Shown piece after piece: positions 43,901-56,805 of a stretch of DNA of 64,000 bases. Below the pieces are notes generated by a model. It worked only from the letters and a program-made list of their open reading frames with translations, had not been told where the DNA came from and did no database searches. Positions within the stretch are counted from its first letter, which is position 1, and every line of letters begins with the position of its first letter. Source of the DNA: Paratinospora sagittata (Eukaryota; Streptophyta; Magnoliopsida; Ranunculales; Menispermaceae); contig CM069599.1 of NCBI GenBank assembly GCA_035771175.1, positions 37,449,707-37,513,706 of the forward strand. The letters run 5' to 3'. The position numbers and the translations under genes are program-made.

Positions 43901-46900
43901 CTCATTTCCATTTTTTTTTAATTTTTTCCTTTTTATTCTAGTCTTTTTAACCTCTCATGCCACTTATGCATATCATTAATTTTTCTAATTATGACAATTA
44001 CCTTCCTTTTGCCACTTTTGCTTGCATCAATTATATTAAACTCTGTGATCATCCTAATAAGTCTATTCTCTATTATTATTTGTTTAACAGTTGGGACTTT
44101 ATCTATGCGGAGTATGTGATGGCAGCTGGGCATCATCACCGTTCAATAATTTGGCAGGTAACTTGCTTGCTTATTATATCATTATTCTCATCATCATTGT
44201 CATTGAACATCTTCTGTGTCTTATCTCATTTGCAATTATCTGACTTAACTTGTCACAAGATTGTTCACTGAAAAGGATTTTTGTGTAGAAAACCAAAATC
44301 CTCAAAAGTTGAAGATTTATTAGGATTTAGGAGCAAAGAGAGGGTCTTTAGTCAACTCGAGAAGAGGAGACTAATCTAGTTTTTTAGTCAATTTGACAAT
44401 TGAACACTGAAACTCATATATTCTTAAAGAGGAAGAATTGCCTATTTGGGACTTGGAATGATAAACTAAGGTGTTGATAACACCATGAAACTTGTCTTAT
44501 AAATAGGTTGCTCTTTTTTTTCTCTTTTTTTTATCTAATGTATTGCTTTTGTTAGAAGTCAGAACCATTGGACCAAAAATCTGTATATCAATTATCAAGC
44601 GATCACTAACAATCTCCCTCAGGGGCAGCCTTGCACTAATACATGGAGAATGGAAGGGAAATGGAACAAAAAAATACTAAAACAAGCAAATGCTTACAAA
44701 GAAACTTGAACCCTGGACATCTCTTAAACCAGAATTATGATGTCATGTTAGAAATCACTAGGCTTAGAAGCTATAGCTAATAGGTGGAAGCCCAGCAATG
44801 TCCATGAAGCATTCACTAACAACTTCTTTACTCCAAAAAATGCTGGGTTTAAGTCCCTCCTCACAAAAAAAATTATGTTTTCTATCTTGTTATGGCTGTT
44901 CGTTTGTGGAAAAAGCATAGGCATCTATGTACATACGTTCAATGATATGTACTGGAAATGATAGCATTTCACTTTAAGAAAGTTTTTGGTTTATTGTACA
45001 AATATTCTTGTCAGCAATTAGTCCCCCAGATGACTGTGAATTATGTTGAGCTTGAGTAATTCACACACACATATAGTTGTAATCAGATCTGCAGTTAGCA
45101 TTTTAGGTCACTAATGTCAGGATTTTGTTTCCCATTTTTCCTAGACATGTCAATATTATTTCACCCAAGTTATAAATTATTGGACATATATCTAAAGTTT
45201 AAATTTTCTATGGGGGCTACAATTTCTCTTTTATTTGCTCCATCTTCAAGCTGAGCCTTTTTAAGACGAACATCAGTAGAATATGCTGTAATATGAGTAT
45301 AAAGTTGAGCTTATACGCTATATGAAGAACTTCTGAGTGGTAGCATCTGATTATATTACATTTTTTTTCACACGTGCTATAAAGTTGTGAGTTCAATCTT
45401 ACTGTAAATATTTCCATGCGACTAAAATTTATGCGATTTTCCTCATTAATGTACAGATAGCTGAAGATTATTCTCATTGCGAGTTCCTAATCCGCCTTCC
45501 TGGATATTGTCCAAGTATGTTAGCGTATCCATATCCCATGTTTACAATTTCATAGATTCTATGGTTCTCCATTTCTGTTGCTGTATCTGGTTTTGAAATC
45601 TTTTCTTCTTTAATCTAAAATGTACTTCTTGATCTTTCAGTGCCTGCTTTTCGTGACGTTATTGATGTACCCCTTGTTGTAAGGAGGTTGCACAAACCTA
45701 GAAATGAGGTGTGGGTTGTTCAAGTTTGCTAAAACTTTTCTATGTCATGAATTAATTTAGTGAGCAAGCCCATCACGATGTCAAACTGTGCAGGTGAGGC
45801 GGGAGCTTGGAATCGGGGAGGATGTAAAGCTTGTTATTTTCAATTTTGGTGGACAGGTGAGCTGCTGGTTGTCCTTGCTTTGAATTAATTTATGGGGTTT
45901 CTCCGCTACTGATGGGATGCATTTGGTTGTCTTGAAATAGTTATTTTCCAGTTTATTTTATTTTTGTTTTGTTTTGGTAGGATTTTAGAAGCAAGAAGTT
46001 CATGGAAGTTATACTCGTTTGGTGTGATGTGAAAATTTCTCTTTCTATTTTTCTCTACGGGCTCACATCACTAAGCTTCTAAAAAATCAATCCATTGGAG
46101 TTCTAGAATATGCACCTTATTAAAACATCTAGAATTCTAGCAGTTTTACTTATCCTGAAGATTATCACGGATCCATGACTATGCATAGATTTATAGGTTT
46201 ATAGCATATCGTGAAAGATTTATAAAACTTTTTAATGCGTAGATTTTTTTTAGAAGAAACGAGCTCTTAACATTTGGATTAAAAACAATCTAAACTTGTT
46301 TAACATGAAAAGATTTTACAGAAGTGCTCGATATGGAATTGTAATCCCTGAATTAATTTTACAATTTCAGTAATCCAAGTTTGGAGCAAAGATGAATTTT
46401 CAATCCCTGCAATTTTTTGAAGCCCACAATGATTTAGTTCCGATCCAGACTTGCATAGAACTCTTACCTGCAAACAACATATAATAAACTCTTCTTTTCA
46501 TATTTGGTTTGTCAAATAGTATCAACAATGTTACACTTGTCCATACATCCAATGCATCAAATTATGTTAACCCTTCATTTTGCTGTTTTCTTGTGAATTG
46601 ATATCTGAAAGAACGGACAGTTTGCCTTAAAAAGTGTGTTTCCTTCTTGAAATCATATTTTATGTTAAATTGAAATATGATTTCCAATCATTTCTGTTGG
46701 CCCTGAATCCCCCATTCGGTTCCAACACTGTTGTGTATCTTGCAGCCTGCAGGTTGGAAGTTAAAGGAGGAGTTTTTACCAGATGGATGGTTGTGCCTGG
46801 TATGATTTGCTGAACTGAATTGTCTTTTATATTTCTCATTTTTTTTATGTGGATTAATAGTTGCAGCATTCTTTTGGTTTGATAATTTGTTCGGCAATGT

Positions 46901-49900
46901 AGGTCTGTGGTGCGAATGAGAACCAAGAGCTTCCCCCAAATTTTATAAAGCTTGCAAAAGATGTGTATACACCTGATTTAATAGCAGCTTCTGACTGCAT
47001 GCTAGGTAATTCGATGGGTTGTTTGGCAATTAAATTTTTTTAATGGTTGGGGAATAAATTTTTGTTCTTAAACTGTGCTTTCCATGGCAGGAAAAATTGG
47101 TTATGGCACCGTTAGTGAAGCTCTGGCATACAAGTTACCCTTTGTCTTTGTGCGCAGAGATTATTTCAATGAAGAACCATTTTTGAGAAATATGCTTGAG
47201 GTACATATTGATGCCATAAAAATTTTCTCATGTACTTTTCACTTCAACTTTTGGGAAAAAGAAATTGAAAGTCAACTGAGATTTGAGAATACATCCTATG
47301 TTTCCTTTGAACAGTACTACCAAGGTGGCGTTGAGATGATTAGGAGGGATTTGCTTACTGGACACTGGGCACCATATCTTCAGCGTGCAGTTAGTTTGAA
47401 ACCTTGTTATGAAGGCGGAATTAATGGTGGTGAGGTATACATCTTCATCTCTAACTTGGTTCTCCTTTATGGCGGAACTTCTTTACTGTTTCATATTACA
47501 CTTCCATATTTTCATGCGTCTTCTGCAGTTGGTATGTTAATTCAGTAGTGAAGTTGAGGCTCCTTGCTGTTCATTTATTGTATAGATTCTTATTTCAAGA
47601 TGCATGCATTTTTTAACCGGCTGATGATTGGTTTTCTAAAATCTCAGGTAGCTGCACGCATTATACAGGATACGGCTATTGGAAAGAATTATGCTTCAGA
47701 TAAGGTAATTAGACTTTCCATGTAGTTGGGAAAGGCTTAATGTAGTTGAGTTGAGTTGAGTTGTATAAAAGGTAATTAGACTTTGGAGATGTTGTTTTCT
47801 ACAAAGTCAAATCTAGGACTTAAGGCGCTTGTTTTCCATCATTTTCCTAACCAACAATAGTCCACCGCATGTCTTTATTGGTATCTTTCTTATGGTCCGT
47901 ACCAACTGATGGAATCACCTTACTCATACTCTTCAGGCATAATCTGGTCAGAGCTTCCAATTTCTGTTCTCTAACAGGAACAACCTTACTAGAATTAGGC
48001 AATAGATGTTTAAAATTAATTGTGTTTGTGCTACCCACCTTAAATATTGCAACAAAAGTAGAAGTTTCAGCTCCTTTCTCTCATCCTTTATGACATACTT
48101 CCTTGCTCGAGCAAGAACCGCAGTTTTGTGTCAAAAGGACAATTAAGTTTATGAAATGCAAAATGCTGCACAATTAAGCAGAAATTTACCCATCATTGAA
48201 ACTGAAAGTTGTCACTGTGCACCAAGATAGCAGGGCTGGGTCATCTGTTCAGTAATACATATGCTGAAGTTATAACTTATAAGTGTCTCTTATAACATGA
48301 AAGACCTTAAAAGTTCCCAATGGAATGATGTGCTAGAAAAAAAGGATTGAATTACTTCAGAATATGCTAAAGAGTGGTTATATTCTGTTGCTTCAGTCCC
48401 ATTTGAGTTTGATGTATTCTTTTTTTTTCCTTCCTTTTTTTTTTCTTTTTGTAATGTAGTTTAGCGGGGCTAGGAGATTGCGTGATGCTATAGTACTTGG
48501 ATATCAACTACAAAGGGCCCCTGGTAGAGATGCAGATATCCCAGAATGGTATTCCATTGCAGAAACTGAACTTGGTTACCGCACCACATTGCCAACTATT
48601 GAAACAAATGGGCAAAGCTCTCTTGCAAAATCGTGGGTTTTGGTTTTCTTTGCTTTCTTTAATGTCCATTGGTATCATTGTGAATTATAGTGTGCTTTTG
48701 TTGATAGCAAGTTTCCTCTTTTTTGTTGTCCGGTAGATGCATTGAAGACTTTGAGATTCTTCATGGAGACCTTCATGGTCTTTCAGACACAATGAGTTTC
48801 TTAAGTAGCTTGGCAAAACTAGCTAATAAACCTGATTCAGAAAAGAATGCTGAGAAACGTAAGATGAGGGAGCATATTGCAGCTGCTGGACTGTTTAACT
48901 GGGAGGTCAGTTTTGTTTCCCAAAATTCTAAAAGTTTTAAGTTTTATTCCATTTTGGTGTATTGCATTGAAGTACTTTAATATCTTACTAAATCCATAGC
49001 TGCCTTGATGTACTGACTCGCACTTTCACCAATCACAAGAGGAAATTCATGCCATTCCGTAGACTTTTTATATAACAAGTTTGTAACCCGTGCAACGCAC
49101 AGGTATTTGTATAAATTATTTCAAAATACAATTTAACAGAATAAATATTAAATAATGGAGAAATCGAAATTAGTAAGACTGAGAATGGTGGATGTATTAG
49201 ATGTAAGAGTTTGATTCAAAGAGGAAATGAGATGGATTTGAAGAGAAATGTTTGATTAGAAGATGGAGAAGTTATAGCACATTAGATCAAGGAGGACAAA
49301 AAGAAATAATCTGTATCACCTATGGCAAGGGGTGCACATGGGTTGGGCCTGGTCAGTATTGACCCTAATTTCAAACCAACCTAACTCTATCAAGTGACCT
49401 TTTCCATCACTTGAAACCAAAACAAAAGAGAGGCAGCCAGGTACACAAAGCTCCCGCCCATGCGGGTTCAGAGAGAGGTTGGACCACTTTGGGTACAATT
49501 GTACAGAACCTTACTCTACATAACAAGAGGTTGTTTCCGCTACTTGAACCCGTGACCACTAGGTCACATGATGACAACTCTTACCTTTATCACATGAAAC
49601 CAACCTGACCTAAATTTAATTAACCACACTTGACCGGCCCGACTGTTAATTTGGTTTAAAGGTTATTGAAGGAATGTAGGCTTTTAGATTTATCAAGCTT
49701 TAAGAGTACAAAAAGGGTTATGCTGCTGTCTATAGACTTCATACCCTGAAGATTAGCTTTTTAAAACATTATTGTTGTCATTGTTGTTTGTTGTTGTTGG
49801 TGGTGCAGAGATGGGCTTTAACATTGATACGATACTGTTTTTTTTTATGCTGCATACAATTTCTAGCTGCTATGGAGATGATGTTATTGGATGTCATATC

Positions 49901-52900
49901 TTGCAGGATGAAATCTTCATAGCAAGAGCACCTGGAAGGCTGGATGTAATGGGAGGGATCGCAGACTATTCCGGAAGCCTTGTTTTGCAGGTCACCATCT
50001 GCCTCTGTTTGTTCCTAGAATTCTTTATTTCTAGGAGAATTAAGTCCTAACTATTGCCCTAGACAGTTCTGCCTTTTATTTATCAAAATAAAATACTGTA
50101 ATTTTTTCCCCCCAACGTCGTACAGAAATAATTTGTCATTACCTGGTAATCTCATTGATGAGACCAATTTATCCATTAGAACTGGAAGCACAAATCATAA
50201 CAGCCAGACCGTCTTTAGTGTTTGCAGAATCTGAGATTAGATGCGGTAGTGGGCTAACTTATGATTCTCCCAAGAGTTGGCAACTCAGATGGCTTAATTT
50301 GAGATATATGAATACTATTTTTGAATGTTAGTTTCTCTTCTAGTTGACCATAATGAAGTGATGCACGAAGAAGTTATCGACATATTCTTTTGTATTTTAC
50401 TGACTTTATGCTGACTTTTCTTTTCCAATAGCTACCTATTAGAGAAGCCTGCCATGTTGCTGTTCAGAGGACAAATCCAAGTAACCAAAAGCTATGGAAA
50501 CATGCTCAGGTCCGGCAACTCGCGAGAGGAAAACAGTCTACCCCTGTACTGCAAATTGTATGTGAATTATGCACTTAACATAATGCTTTTTATGCAACAT
50601 ATTTATCTGTTTTTCAGCTTTTGTGAGATATGTATTATATTCCAACTGTTGTTCAATCACTAGTCTATAATTTTGTTAGACTTGTGGACTAGAATTTTTT
50701 TTTGGGCTTGACTAACATTATTGAGTGTTTGATGAAATTTTAGTGCAGAGGCATAATTATCCTAATCGCTTTTAGTTACATGAATCTTGTTCTGTTTTAT
50801 GAGGCCATAAATTTTGTTCTAACCCTTGACTCGCCTTATTATTTCAACCTGTCATATTTGGCCTTCTCTTATCTTTTCATTAATTTTGATGTGCAGCATT
50901 TTGCTTATTCTCAGTTCCTACTGCTGCTGTCTTTGTTCTTCATCTCTTAGAGACTAATTAAATGACCTTCATTGGCCTTCTTTCATCTTTTTTCTTCTTT
51001 TTATTCGAGAGTATTTGGGCCTTTTTGAGCCATCCCAGCTAGTCCCTTGAAGTGTGTGCTAAACTCTATTTCTTCACATTCCAGAAACTCTAAAGTAAGT
51101 GATCCGCCAGCCAAGGGTGGGATTTGATCTTAGGGCTTCAACTTCTTGAGTCAGGTTCTTGCCTTCTTGGCCATCGCACCAACCCCAAGTTGGTTGCCTT
51201 CTTTCATTTCATGACCTTTCTTTTTATTATATGTTCCTACGATTGTTAGTCATATACCTCATCATTGTTTGGTACAATTTTCCAGTGTTTGCAAACTGTT
51301 AGTCTACTGCCATTGCAAAAATGATTGACATCTAGTAATCCGGAGTTACTTTAACCCACTGTTTATTTTTACCCTCCTTTTTTTTATATTTTTTGTCATT
51401 TTTTCTTTTTGGGTCATCATTTATCTAACAGAGGTCCTTATTTGATTCACTTCCTTGGAAAATGTTGCTTCCTGAATGCATGATAATATGGCGCCTGTTA
51501 CTTCTATTTGATTTTATTGTTTTTGACAGAACTGTTACTTCTATTTGGCTGTGAGTTCTCTCTTTCTTTTTGCCTCAAAATTTTCCTTTTCCAGGTATCA
51601 TATGGCTCAGAATTGAGTAATCGTGGACCAACCTTTGACATGGACTTGACAGATTTCATGGATGGTGACAAACCAATGTCATATGAAAAAGCCAAAAAAT
51701 ACTTTGCACAAGATCCATCCCAGAAGTGATCCAAACTTCTTTTTGGCTTACTATGTGATATTTGATACATTTACTATTTTCATGTAACACTGGAATGATA
51801 ACTTGGTTTTCATTACAGGTGGGCAGCATATGTTGCAGGGACGCTTCTTGTTTTAATGACTGAATTGGGTGTACGCTTTGATGATGGTATCAGCATGCTG
51901 GTAATGGCCTCTATTTCAAATTAGCATATCGTTTTTTGGAACCCTGAATGGAAGATTCAAGTTGATGCTTGCATTAAACTTGTTCTTTCCTTCTTGGCGT
52001 TGATTTTGCTAAACTCTGAGATGACTATTAGCTCCTATGTTCTCAGCTGTTTTATTTACCATTATGGATCAGGTTTCTTCTGCAGTTCCAGAAGGCAAGG
52101 GGGTATCATCTTCTGCTGCAGTGGAAGTTGCTAGCATGTCGGCAATAGCTGCTGCCTATGGTTACTATTCGTTCCTAATTTAGATCTGAAAATTTTGTTA
52201 ATGTCTTTAATTTCTTATAATAGATATATACATGATCCAAATAGTGTTTCGATATCAGGTTTATGCAAATATTTGTTGTACAAAAGTAGTTTTTGATACT
52301 TACATTCTCTCTGTGATTATTTGGTTGCCAGAAATAAATATATATATATATTTGTTTCATTTCTTATATATATTCCATTTCAGTATTCCTAGATTGAAAT
52401 TAGATAACAATTAAGGAGATAGCTTGTTTTTCTTGCAGGATTTAATATCACTACCAGGGATCTTGCTCTGCTCTGCCAAAAGGCATGATTATGTGCATCC
52501 TTTTGTTGTGATTTCCTTTTTTTGTTTTCATTTTATAATTTTTTTGTCATCCATAACCATCACTGGCATACCTTATGCAAGATATATACTTGACAGGTGG
52601 AGAACCATATTGTTGGAGCTCCATGTGGTGTAATGGACCAAATGACATCAGCATGTGGTGAAGCAAATAAACTTCTTGCTATGGTCTGCCAGGTAATAAT
52701 TCAGTGGTGCATCGAAGTTAATCATGCTTGTTCAGCATCATATAAAATATTATTTTTCTATTACATGCAGCCAGCTGAGATAATAGGACTTGTGAACATT
52801 CCTACCCACGTACGGTTCTGGGGTTTGGATTCTGGGATACGACATAGGTGCGTGCTTCACTCATGCTTTATTTCAATAAGTTATTCTCGAAATGAAGTGC

Positions 52901-55900
52901 TTTAAAATTTTTACTTTGAGATTTAAATGAAAATCCTGCTTTTAACAACATAGCCATGAGAACTGATATATAGAGCAAAATGAGTGACCTATTGCACTGA
53001 TTTAGCTGAGAATTAAGTACCTGTCTTCCATTCATGTCTCCTTTTGCACTTTAGATCTTGTTTTTGCTTTAAAAAATTGTCTCAACTAATCAAAAGAAAA
53101 AAGAAAAAAGAAAAAAATCTACTTTTGTCTTTCCACTCATCTTTTCATGGATGATTTTCTTCACTTGCATCATTTGTAATGAAAGTTATTTCCCAACTTA
53201 GAATTGAGCTAAAAAATGTTTACTTCAGGCAAGTTTTTTACTTACCGATTTGCAATTAAAGTGAAGAAACTTGGTGATTGTCTAAATTCCATCACAAAGT
53301 CATCATTTTTTTCCTATTTTGATTATTGATGATTTTCTGAGCTTGCACAAACTGTCCAGTTGTTTTTCTTACTTTTCTTTGAAAATTTTGACTTTGATTA
53401 ATGCATTCTAGATCTACCCTTGTTGTTCAAGAACTAATTTCCTTCGCTTGCAGTGTTGGTGGTGCAGACTATGGTTCTGTTCGAATAGGTACTTTCATGG
53501 GTCGAAAGATGATAACATCCATTGCATCTGCACTATCGACTGGTTCATTGCCAGGTGAAAATACTCTCCAGCGATTGGATGGAATAACTGATGAACTTGA
53601 AGAGGAAGGTGTTGAATTGCTAAAGGCTGAAGCTTCCCTAGATTCCTTATGCAACCTTCCCCCACACAGGTATTGCCCTTTGACTAAATTTAGGTACAAG
53701 GAGTGAAGAAATACACTTAACCATCCGAAACTATAGGGCCTTGGTTGTGAAGTGAGCATTATTTATTTATTTATTTATTTTAGCATGATTGTCAAACGAA
53801 AGATTTGCCAAACGAAAACTTATGAACATTTAGTCATTTCTCTTTGAACAAAGAGCAAGTCTGACGGTTTAAACTCAAAAAAAGGTAATAAAAAGTCTTA
53901 AGCTTTGAGGAATTTTTATCTCACTCTGAAGTAAGCCTCAAGCCACAGTTCAACCCATTTTTAAACCATGATTCTGACTGATAGTTGAACCTCTTTTTAA
54001 GTTATTAGATTTTTGTATAACTTTTGTATCTTTTCTTTCTTTTGTCCTTTACCTTCTGAAGGTTCGAAGCTGTGTATGCTAAAAGGATTCCTAAGAAAAT
54101 GCTTGGTGAAACATTCTTGAAGCAATACATTGATCACAATGATTCAGTGACAGTCATTGATCACAAGCGCAACTATGCTGTGAGAGCACCTGCTAGACAT
54201 CCCATCTATGAGAATTCCCGTGTAAAGGTCAGTGTGGCTATATTTATCTTTAGAAAATACTCTCTCAAATACAAGTGTCAAGTGATTAGTTTTTTTTTTT
54301 TATTCAAGGATATCTCAGCCTCTTACAGCTAAGTCCATTGGAATGAAAGTAAAAGAGCAAAAAAACAAAAAAACGGAAATTCCTTTCTTGGAACTCCTTC
54401 TGCAATCATATGCACATACACATGTACGAAAGATGCATGTATATACTGCCAGGATTTTGTGATCATCCAGAATCAAATAAGAAATGAAGCTTTAGCGAAA
54501 AAATGTTGGAATGAAAATACTATTATGATGGTATCATGATAAATCTGTAACTAAATTATTAATGTTTTTTAAGAAGCAACAAAGAGTTGAAATGCATTTA
54601 ATCATTTTTCATGTGTCTATTAGTGTATCTAGGTGTGTATGTATAGAGTACATACACATATAGGTGCACGTGGAGATGCACAGTTTTTTTGAACAAATAC
54701 TATGTAATTGTTGCGTAGTTCACATTTTAAAAGCATTATTTTATTTTATAATAATGAGAATAACCTCACTGTGCACATCATCTGCATAGCCATGTTGGAG
54801 CACAAAGTATACCAAATGTTAGATTGAAGTTTAAAACTAAATGCGCAAAATATAGATGTGGTCTTTTGTGTGTGTGTGTAATTGATAAGTGGATGAATCA
54901 TTTGGGATTAAAAGAGGTGGTTTGAGAATAATATTGGCGATGTATTGATTATTTTTTTCTCCAAGAATATTTCATATAATCATCTTCCAGTGCCTATTTT
55001 CTTATTATATGAATTATGAAAATCACGTGTCAAGGAGATTGGCCTTCGACAGTCGAAAACTGCTTTGCCTTTGATCATTTGGGTGCGAGTAAAAGATGCA
55101 AGGAGATTGGGAGCATCATTTCAGTGGGAGTTCTTTGGTCTATCTGGGGTGCAAGGAACAATAGGATTTTCAGCAATGTTATTAAGGGTAGTGATGACTG
55201 TTGGGAGAACTCTAGTGTTGCTTCGGCTAGATGGGTCTCTTCTTCCAAGATCGGAGCTGGTTATTCTTTTGCAGAGTGGCATAAGAATTGGATTGCTATG
55301 CTGTAATTTCTTGTGGGTTGGGGTACTGCTGTTTTGTTTAGGAGTGCTGTATCTTGGTGTGTGCTTCTCTCATGTCATGAGCATTTCTTATGCTCGTCTC
55401 ATTTGTTTCTTTTTGAAGTATTAATATATTATTGTCTCTTTTTAAAAAAAAAGGAAAATCATGTGTCAATGTGACCCTCCAATTTGCATGCGTATCTCTG
55501 GTTTTTGAGTGTCTATGTATCCGAAGGGATGTGCGATTATTTGTCTTTTTTTTCTGCCCTTCAATTGAGAAAACAACTAAATAAGTTTTCGTTGTATCTA
55601 TAATCTTGCTACGTGGCATGAACACTGGAAGGTTGTTTGTTTGGCTGTTTTATGGTATATATGGAAGGAGCAGAACAACAGAGTGTTTCATGATGTCTTC
55701 TCCTTAGCGGCTATTGTGTGGGAGAATTTACATTTCCTAGCGTCTTTTTGAGTGGCAAACAGTTGTTTGTCTAATGGGTTTGGGATGGGAGCTTGGCTCA
55801 GAGGATGGGCTGCTTTTTGTACTTAGTCAGAGGGGTGCCTCTATGAGGTTTTGCACAAGATTGATTATATCCTTTACCACATATATATAATACAATACAC

Positions 55901-56805
55901 TTTTAGTTTCTTTTAAAAAAAAATAATCTTGCTAAAATGAGATGGATTTTGTAGCATTTTGTCTGGAATATGACTCAACTTGGCTTATTTGTTGCTTGAT
56001 GCACAGGCATTTAAAGCTCTACTAACAGCTGATGCCTCAGGGGAGCAACTTTCTTCTCTTGGAGAACTCATGTATCAGGTGTTTATTCTTGCTAAATGCA
56101 TTTGTGATACTATGGTTTGTTTGTGAACTCCACTTAGCCTCTACTTCTACTTAAAAATCAGCTTCTGTTTGAAGTAGAGGTTTAAGCTCTGATGTAATGA
56201 GCAAAGTTTTTTGGCTTATTCTTGTAGAGGTTATTACATCTACTTCAATTGGAAGTAGAGAAAACCAAAAATATTTTTTGTTAACAAACATCGCCTTAAA
56301 TTCAGACCTACATCTAGTTTTGGGGAAACAATAGTTTTCTGATTTCATGGTCATCCCTTCTCAGTGTCATTACAGCTATAGTGCCTGTGGACTTGGTTCG
56401 GATGGAACAGATAGGCTAGTCAAATTGGTGCAGGAAATGCAACACAATAAATTGTCCCAATCTGAAAATGGAACATTGTTTGGTGCAAAGATCACTGGCG
56501 GGGGCAGTGGTGGTTCAGTTTGTGTGGTAGGAAGGAACTGTCTCCGAAGCAGCCAACAAATTCTGGAGGTAACTTTTTATTTAGCTTCATAAACTTTGAG
56601 AGTAGTAGTATGTATATAGCTTCATAAGTTTCTGTTTATAACACATGTTTATCAGTGTTAACACTTTTGTGGCTGTAATTTGCAGATTCAACAAATTTAC
56701 AAAGCTGCAACTGGGTATTTGCCATTTATTTTTGAGGGCTCCTCTCCTGGTGCTGGCAAATTCGGATATTTAAGAATCCGTCGTCGGCCCCAAAACCAAA
56801 GTTAA
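40938..56805 (+). CDS. ARA1: L-arabinokinase (GT-B-like domain fused to GHMP kinase)
   Basis: Phosphorylates free L-arabinose to L-arabinose-1-phosphate for salvage into UDP-arabinose and cell-wall polymers. Exons: 40938-41042, 41557-41664, 42277-42345, 42577-42660, 42937-43013, 44091-44157, 45457-45514, 45641-45708, 45794-45856, 46746-46799, 46903-47005, 47091-47200, 47315-47434, 47648-47704, 48460-48632, 48737-48905, 49907-49990, 50432-50557, 51595-51725, 51819-51900, 52073-52160, 52439-52482, 52597-52692, 52771-52847, 53454-53669, 54062-54227, 56007-56078, 56365-56568, 56686-56805. Sum 2991 nt, 996 residues, near the ~1,040 of Arabidopsis ARA1. The N-terminal half resembles GT-B glycosyltransferases (HGFGHA 25-30; [19 protein letters not shown]). 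The kinase half begins at ~496 with [17 protein letters not shown]; the ATP loop [13 protein letters not shown] lies near 642 and [12 protein letters not shown] near 930. Intron 22 has a GC donor. All key GHMP motifs are intact. Confidence 0.95.
44590..44870. mobile_element. Transposon relic in ARA1 intron 6
   Basis: Contains GATGTCATGTTAGAAATCAC, CTTAGAAGCTATAGCTAATA and AACTTGAACCCTGG, words typical of plant LTR-retrotransposon ends or their primer-binding flanks. No coding domain remains. Boundaries approximate. Confidence 0.4.
49421..49588 (-). mobile_element. Au-type SINE, minus orientation, with target-site duplication (ARA1 intron 16)
   Basis: Reverse landmarks: AGGTACACAAAGCTCCCGCC (3' end), GTACAGAACCTTACTCTACA, GAACCCGTGACCACTAGGTC (B-box side). 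ATCACTTGAAACCAA at 49406-49420 and ATCACATGAAACCAA at 49589-49603 flank it with one mismatch. Confidence 0.88.
51083..51195 (-). repeat. SINE-like tRNA-derived fragment (ARA1 intron 18)
   Basis: On the minus strand GGGGTTGGTGCGATGGCCAA resembles an A-box head and AGATCAAATCCCACCC a decayed B-box. Ends not resolved. Confidence 0.35.
52483..52596 (+). other. Non-canonical GC-AG intron 22 of ARA1
   Basis: Exon 22 must end after CAAAAG (codons for QK, followed by [10 protein letters not shown] from exon 23). The following bases are GCATGA, so the donor is GC. The acceptor CTTGACAG is normal. Reading frame and family sequence leave no GT alternative nearby. Confidence 0.85.
55034..55453 (+). mobile_element. 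5'-truncated LINE (L1-type) 3' end, copy 1 (ARA1 intron 26)
   Basis: Encodes the C-terminal tail of a plant non-LTR retrotransposon polyprotein, downstream of the reverse transcriptase: [18 protein letters not shown], a spacer, then WHKNWIAML and stop. A short 3' UTR and a run of A follow (55444-55452). The target duplication GAAAATCACGTGTCAA (55018-55033) recurs as GAAAATCATGTGTCAA (55454-55469). No other retrotransposon domain remains. Confidence 0.88.
55612..55922 (+). mobile_element. 5'-truncated LINE (L1-type) 3' end, copy 2 (ARA1 intron 26)
   Basis: Reads [20 protein letters not shown] then [17 protein letters not shown] followed by TGA, probably a decayed Trp codon of the family's conserved FW. 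An A run closes the element (55914-55922). ATAATCTTGCTA at 55600-55611 is repeated exactly at 55923-55934 as the target duplication. Confidence 0.88.

Noticed and set aside
55016..55306. Host gene of 96 codons within ARA1 intron 26
   Set aside because: Sequence is the tail of a LINE polyprotein, bounded by target duplications and poly(A).
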